A program made the position numbers and the translations under genes. Under the pieces are notes generated by a model. It ran no database searches, had not been told where the DNA came from, and worked only from the letters and a program-made list of their open reading frames with translations. DNA of 7,122 nt. Source: CAZAYB01 sp964489215. GTDB taxonomy: Bacteria; Planctomycetota; Phycisphaerae; Sedimentisphaerales; Anaerohalosphaeraceae. Below, in pieces: positions 4,647 through 7,122 of the stretch. Location of the stretch: assembly GCA_964489215.1 (NCBI GenBank), contig CAZAYB010000164.1, positions 1-7,122 of the forward strand, in the 5' to 3' direction. Within the stretch, counting starts at the first letter, position 1. Every line of letters begins with the position of its first letter.

Positions 4647-6128
4647 CTAATTTTTTTTAAGTATTGCCTTTTGTATTTTAGCCATTGCGACAAATGCTTT
4701 TTTCGGTTCCAAGTTATTATCGAGCAATCCGCTTGCCTTTACCTGGAGCGACTCGTTATCGATAAGACTGGAATAAGTTACGGTATTTACGAAAAGTTTT
4801 CCCAGTGCGATTTTATAGAAACTTTCTATCCACTGTGCCTGGAGCTTCTGATCCCATTTTCCGTGCCAGCTTCCAGCTTTTTCAATTTCAAAGCCTTCAG
4901 GTGAGTTCTGGGAGGGTACACAGACACCGGTGATGTGCAGTGGTTTGGGTACTGGCAAAAAGCAGTCGAGTCTGCTTGAAATCTGCATCATGTCCCTTAT
5001 TCTCATTCCTGCCTGGTCTTTGCCGAATTCGAGGTAGAGTCCGAACGCGTCAAAACCTATCCCGCTTTGTATCAGCGTGTCAATATAGACGAGCGGGGGT
5101 ACTGTATTTTTTCTTTTTGCGTAATATTCTCCCCAGGGCTGTACGACCTCGACAATCTTTTTGCTTCTTGGATTTGCGCTTTTCGCTGCCAGGCATGCGG
5201 CTCTTGTCATCTCAATAACCTGCTCAAAATTGAATCCGCAGCAATTATCCATATTCATTGCGCTGATTACCCGCCATAAGTGCACGTTTCTCTGATATCT
5301 GTCAACCATTCTTGAAACAAATTCGTAAGCTGCTTCTCTTATCTTTTCAAAGTCATTTCCTTGTTTTTTCAACCATTGGGGAATTGATTTATTGTTGAAC
5401 CTGAGCAAAGGTCCCATACATACAGCAATTCTTTTTCCATTTAAGTGTTCCAGGCAATTGTCCATGGCCTGGAAATCGTAATTTCCTTTTTCCTTTTCAA
5501 TTTCATTCCAGTTTACGGGAATTGTCACATATCCGAACATTTCAAATACCCATTTAAGGTAGTTGTCATTTCCCATCAGCTGAGGGTCAATTTCGCATCC
5601 GATCGAGTGTTTTCCGAGGTTTTTGTTCTTTGTTCGCATAGCAAAGAAACGTTCGCCGTGTTTTAGAGCAAGTTTTTCTGAGAGTATCATTGCTTTTTTC
5701 AGGCATTTATCGGCAATGACAGATGCTTTTTCCTGGTCGTTTATATTCTGCAGGCTTTGTATGAACAGTTCCTGAGTTTCGCAGAGCAAATTTTCAAAAG
5801 AAGACCCTGAGTCGAAAACAGCCCAGTCTTCTCTTTTTAATGTTATCTGCATAAGCTTTGCCCGTGCAATTTCGAGGTTGAGGTTGTAAGGTTTTTCTCT
5901 TTCTGGCAGACATGTTGTGGAGAGCATTATATTTCCAAATCCTTCTATAGGCCAAAGCAGTGTCAGTCCAGCCGATTCGGAGCTTTTGCGAATTGTCTCT
6001 ATGATTCCATCAGCACATGAAATGTCCTGCACGTTGTGCAGGGGTATGTTATCTCCACCGAACATTAAGGCTCCGCAGAGTTTAAAGTCCTTATCGAGTG
6101 CACCTTTTTTAAAAACCTGGAACTTCAA
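4647..6128 (-). CDS. GH10-fold protein lacking the catalytic glutamates (probable pseudoenzyme)
   Basis: The 493-residue protein has an N-terminal domain of about 170 residues that I cannot assign, then a glycoside hydrolase family 10-like TIM barrel at about 180-490. Barrel landmarks are IPVNWNEIEKEKGNYDF (203-219), corresponding to the GH10 MKW...iep..G.ydF block; IPQWL (249-253), corresponding to the P.W block; WRVISA (285-290); KPLHITGV (395-402); and the C-terminal WDQKLQAQW and VNTVTY blocks. In active xylanases the acid/base motif is W-D-V-V-N-E and the nucleophile motif is I-T-E; here they read WRVISA and ITG, so both glutamates are gone (Ala290, Gly401). No signal peptide is visible, so it is probably cytoplasmic. 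A carbohydrate-binding or scaffold role is inference. The start is TTG at 6128 (in-frame stop at 6152-6150, no ATG between), with only a weak GGA upstream. The N-terminal KFQVFKKG looks like a natural family start. It is the first gene of the cluster. Confidence 0.8.
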   Translation of the reverse strand: MKFQVFKKGALDKDFKLCGALMFGGDNIPLHNVQDISCADGIIETIRKSSESAGLTLLWPIEGFGNIMLSTTCLPEREKPYNLNLEIARAKLMQITLKREDWAVFDSGSSFENLLCETQELFIQSLQNINDQEKASVIADKCLKKAMILSEKLALKHGERFFAMRTKNKNLGKHSIGCEIDPQLMGNDNYLKWVFEMFGYVTIPVNWNEIEKEKGNYDFQAMDNCLEHLNGKRIAVCMGPLLRFNNKSIPQWLKKQGNDFEKIREAAYEFVSRMVDRYQRNVHLWRVISAMNMDNCCGFNFEQVIEMTRAACLAAKSANPRSKKIVEVVQPWGEYYAKRKNTVPPLVYIDTLIQSGIGFDAFGLYLEFGKDQAGMRIRDMMQISSRLDCFLPVPKPLHITGVCVPSQNSPEGFEIEKAGSWHGKWDQKLQAQWIESFYKIALGKLFVNTVTYSSLIDNESLQVKASGLLDNNLEPKKAFVAMAKIQKAILKKN

Positions 6129-6177
6129 AATATATCCATGAATTACTATTTATATCTCATTTTTATACAGAAACCCG

Positions 6178-6206
6178 ATTATAGCAAAGACGTTTGGAAA
6201 TGCAAA
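6178..6206 (-). promoter_or_regulatory. Predicted promoter of the five-gene minus-strand cluster
   Basis: On the minus strand TTTGCA (6206-6201; four of six bases of the -35 consensus) is followed after 17 bp by a perfect TATAAT (6183-6178). Transcription would start near 6171, leaving a leader of about 43 nt before the TTG start at 6128. The ideal spacer and perfect -10 make this a good candidate. Confidence 0.6.
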
Positions 6207-6231
6207 CAAGTTCCGGTAATGTATTTTGGAT

Positions 6232-6283
6232 AAAAACCGCGGCAGTCAGTAAAATCCTGCCTGAGTGTTTACAGTAATCGCGG
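6232..6283 (-). terminator. Candidate terminator of the 153-aa gene
   Basis: On the minus strand CCGCG (6283-6279) can pair with CGCGG (6241-6237), which runs directly into TTTTT (6236-6232). Inside this, either GTAAA/TTTAC or GGCAG/CTGCC can pair. The hairpin begins about 50 nt after the stop of the 153-aa gene and ends before the promoter at 6178-6206, so it would separate the two transcripts. The stems are interrupted, so this is a moderate call. Confidence 0.4.
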
Positions 6284-6335
6284 AAACAGGTGCTTGTGCC
6301 GAGGGGGGGCGTATTATTTAGGGCTGATTTTGTTG

Positions 6336-6797
6336 TCAGACGGTACTTACCTGTTTTGCAGAAAGGGTCTTGAGCTTTTCTTTGTGCAGTTTGTTGTTTT
6401 TGTTTATGAGAGCGGCTATGGTCTCGACCTGCTGGAATAGAAGCTCTACCAGAGAAAGACTTTGCATTGTCATTTCGGGAGTATAATCAGGCAAAAAGAT
6501 AAAGATATATCCGCAATTTTCTGTTCCGACGTTCAGTTCAGAGGCAATTACAGACCAATCCTCTATCATGCTTATTACGGGCTGTCCGCTGTCGTCTACT
6601 CTGTTGCATATCTGCGGGATCTGGCCGCTTTTGTGGAAGACTTGTTCGAATACAGCTTCATCAGCTGACCAGTGATTTCCCTGTGGGTCAAAAATTGCGA
6701 GGATTGGTCCGCTTTCCGGGGTATCGGTAAAAAGTTCGTGTGCAATCTGTTCGTTCAATATCATTGCAGATGAGAAAAGCGTCTCGTATATATCCAT
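6336..6797 (-). CDS. Uncharacterised 153-aa soluble protein
   Basis: I do not recognise a characterised family. With the start at 6797 the protein has 153 residues. It has an N-terminal helical part (1-23), a segment GPILAIFDPQGNHW (30-43), another beta-like segment NCGYIFIFLPDYTPE (94-108), and a C-terminal helix (about 113-147) with regular hydrophobic spacing that may pair as a coiled coil. Alternating strands and helices with LAIFDPQGN recall a small GAF/PAS-like sensor fold, but that is only a guess. There is no signal peptide or membrane helix. The open frame runs up to a GTG at 6827, with a further ATG at 6809, but only the ATG at 6797 has a good ribosome site (GAGG, 6 nt away). It is separated from the next gene by 207 bp with a terminator-like hairpin and a new promoter, so it is probably its own unit. 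Confidence 0.65.
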   Translation of the reverse strand: MDIYETLFSSAMILNEQIAHELFTDTPESGPILAIFDPQGNHWSADEAVFEQVFHKSGQIPQICNRVDDSGQPVISMIEDWSVIASELNVGTENCGYIFIFLPDYTPEMTMQSLSLVELLFQQVETIAALINKNNKLHKEKLKTLSAKQVSTV

Positions 6798-7122
6798 TTT
6801 TGACCTCATAAATTTGGTAAAGACCACGGGAGCAGTTTCCCGGGGTATTTTTGTTACAGCAACGGGTAATATTTTGTCTTATCGGCTAAAAAGAAGCTGA
6901 ACTTGTCAGATAAAATGAGAAATTGATGTTAGTGTTTAAAAATCAGTTGAGAAGGCCGATGGTGACAGGAATACTTATAAGTGCGGGTCTAAAGATTTAT
7001 TCTGGAGTATTTTATGGGACTGTTTTTATTTGCTGACAGTTGTGGTTTTACAGCATATTTTTTAGCTTATTGATGTTGAAATATGTGCCTATCGTCGAGT
7101 GAATATTGCTATTATAGTTTGT
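6798..7122. other. Right-end non-coding stretch (leader of the 153-aa gene and beyond)
   Basis: No gene is supported on either strand. It holds a small hairpin at 6824-6845, a 10-bp palindrome ACTTATAAGT (6973-6982), and two overlapping short plus-strand frames of 25 and 19 codons (6959-7036 and 7014-7073). A perfect minus-strand TATAAT (7116-7111) is also present, but its -35 region would lie beyond the window. I found no convincing complete promoter for the 153-aa gene. Confidence 0.5.
6804..6807 (-). promoter_or_regulatory. Shine-Dalgarno site deciding the start of the 153-aa protein
   Basis: GAGG on the minus strand, 6 nt before the ATG at 6797. The upstream candidates at 6809 (ATG) and 6827 (GTG) have no purine-rich site. 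Confidence 0.6.

Noticed and set aside
4610..4693. Upstream ATG at 4693 as the start of the ComEA-like protein
   Set aside because: It would overlap the conserved C-terminus of the GH10-like gene by 47 bp, has no ribosome site, and the extra residues have no place in the family layout.
6303..6309. A run of seven G as a functional element or sequencing artefact
   Set aside because: It lies in non-coding DNA and forms no visible structure with its neighbours, so nothing supports a call either way.
6798..6827. GTG at 6827 or ATG at 6809 as the start of the 153-aa protein
   Set aside because: Neither has a purine-rich site upstream, while the ATG at 6797 has GAGG at 6 nt.

Overview
The window looks like a moderately AT-rich chromosomal fragment from a Gram-negative, didermic bacterium, most likely a Planctomycetota member of the Phycisphaerae/Sedimentisphaerales type. 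Two things suggest this: a Kdo transferase (LPS core synthesis) and several proteins that resemble planctomycete families known to me mainly as uncharacterised proteins. The lineage is an inference from memory of protein families, with no database search behind it. A run of exactly 100 N flanked by identical 55-bp ends shows it is a draft scaffold.

Layout. Positions 1-124 may hold the 3' end of an unidentified plus-strand gene. Positions 125-502 are non-coding and carry three tandem 10-bp repeats, an AT-rich palindrome, and a good sigma70-like promoter with a hairpin at its expected start site. These lead into waaA/kdtA (503-1798, plus). waaA converges on a five-gene minus-strand cluster running from 6128 down to 1824. 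In transcription order the cluster is: a GH10-fold protein that lacks both catalytic glutamates (TTG start); a membrane-anchored ComEA-like helix-hairpin-helix protein; a 163-aa unknown protein split by the false gap (GTG start); a LolA/LolB-like lipoprotein; and a stand-alone homocysteine S-methyltransferase equivalent to the N-terminal domain of MetH. Intergenic distances are 37, 19, 1 and 7 bp, so one polycistronic transcript is likely, driven by a TATAAT promoter at 6178-6206. Further upstream on the minus strand is a separate 153-aa unknown protein (6336-6797), followed by a terminator-like hairpin at 6232-6283. The last 325 bases hold no gene I can support.

How the genes work together. 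waaA attaches Kdo to lipid A. The lipoprotein probably acts at the envelope. The HhH protein may bind DNA at the membrane. The methyltransferase makes methionine. No single pathway unites the minus-strand cluster; its unity rests on tight spacing and shared direction.

The strongest observations are the assembly artefact, whose repair restores an intact 163-aa protein, and the GH10-like pseudoenzyme leading the cluster. I see no mobile element, CRISPR array, tRNA or rRNA, and no convincing evidence of a wholly new system. The pseudo-GH10/HhH/unknown/lipoprotein cluster is the best candidate for undescribed biology.
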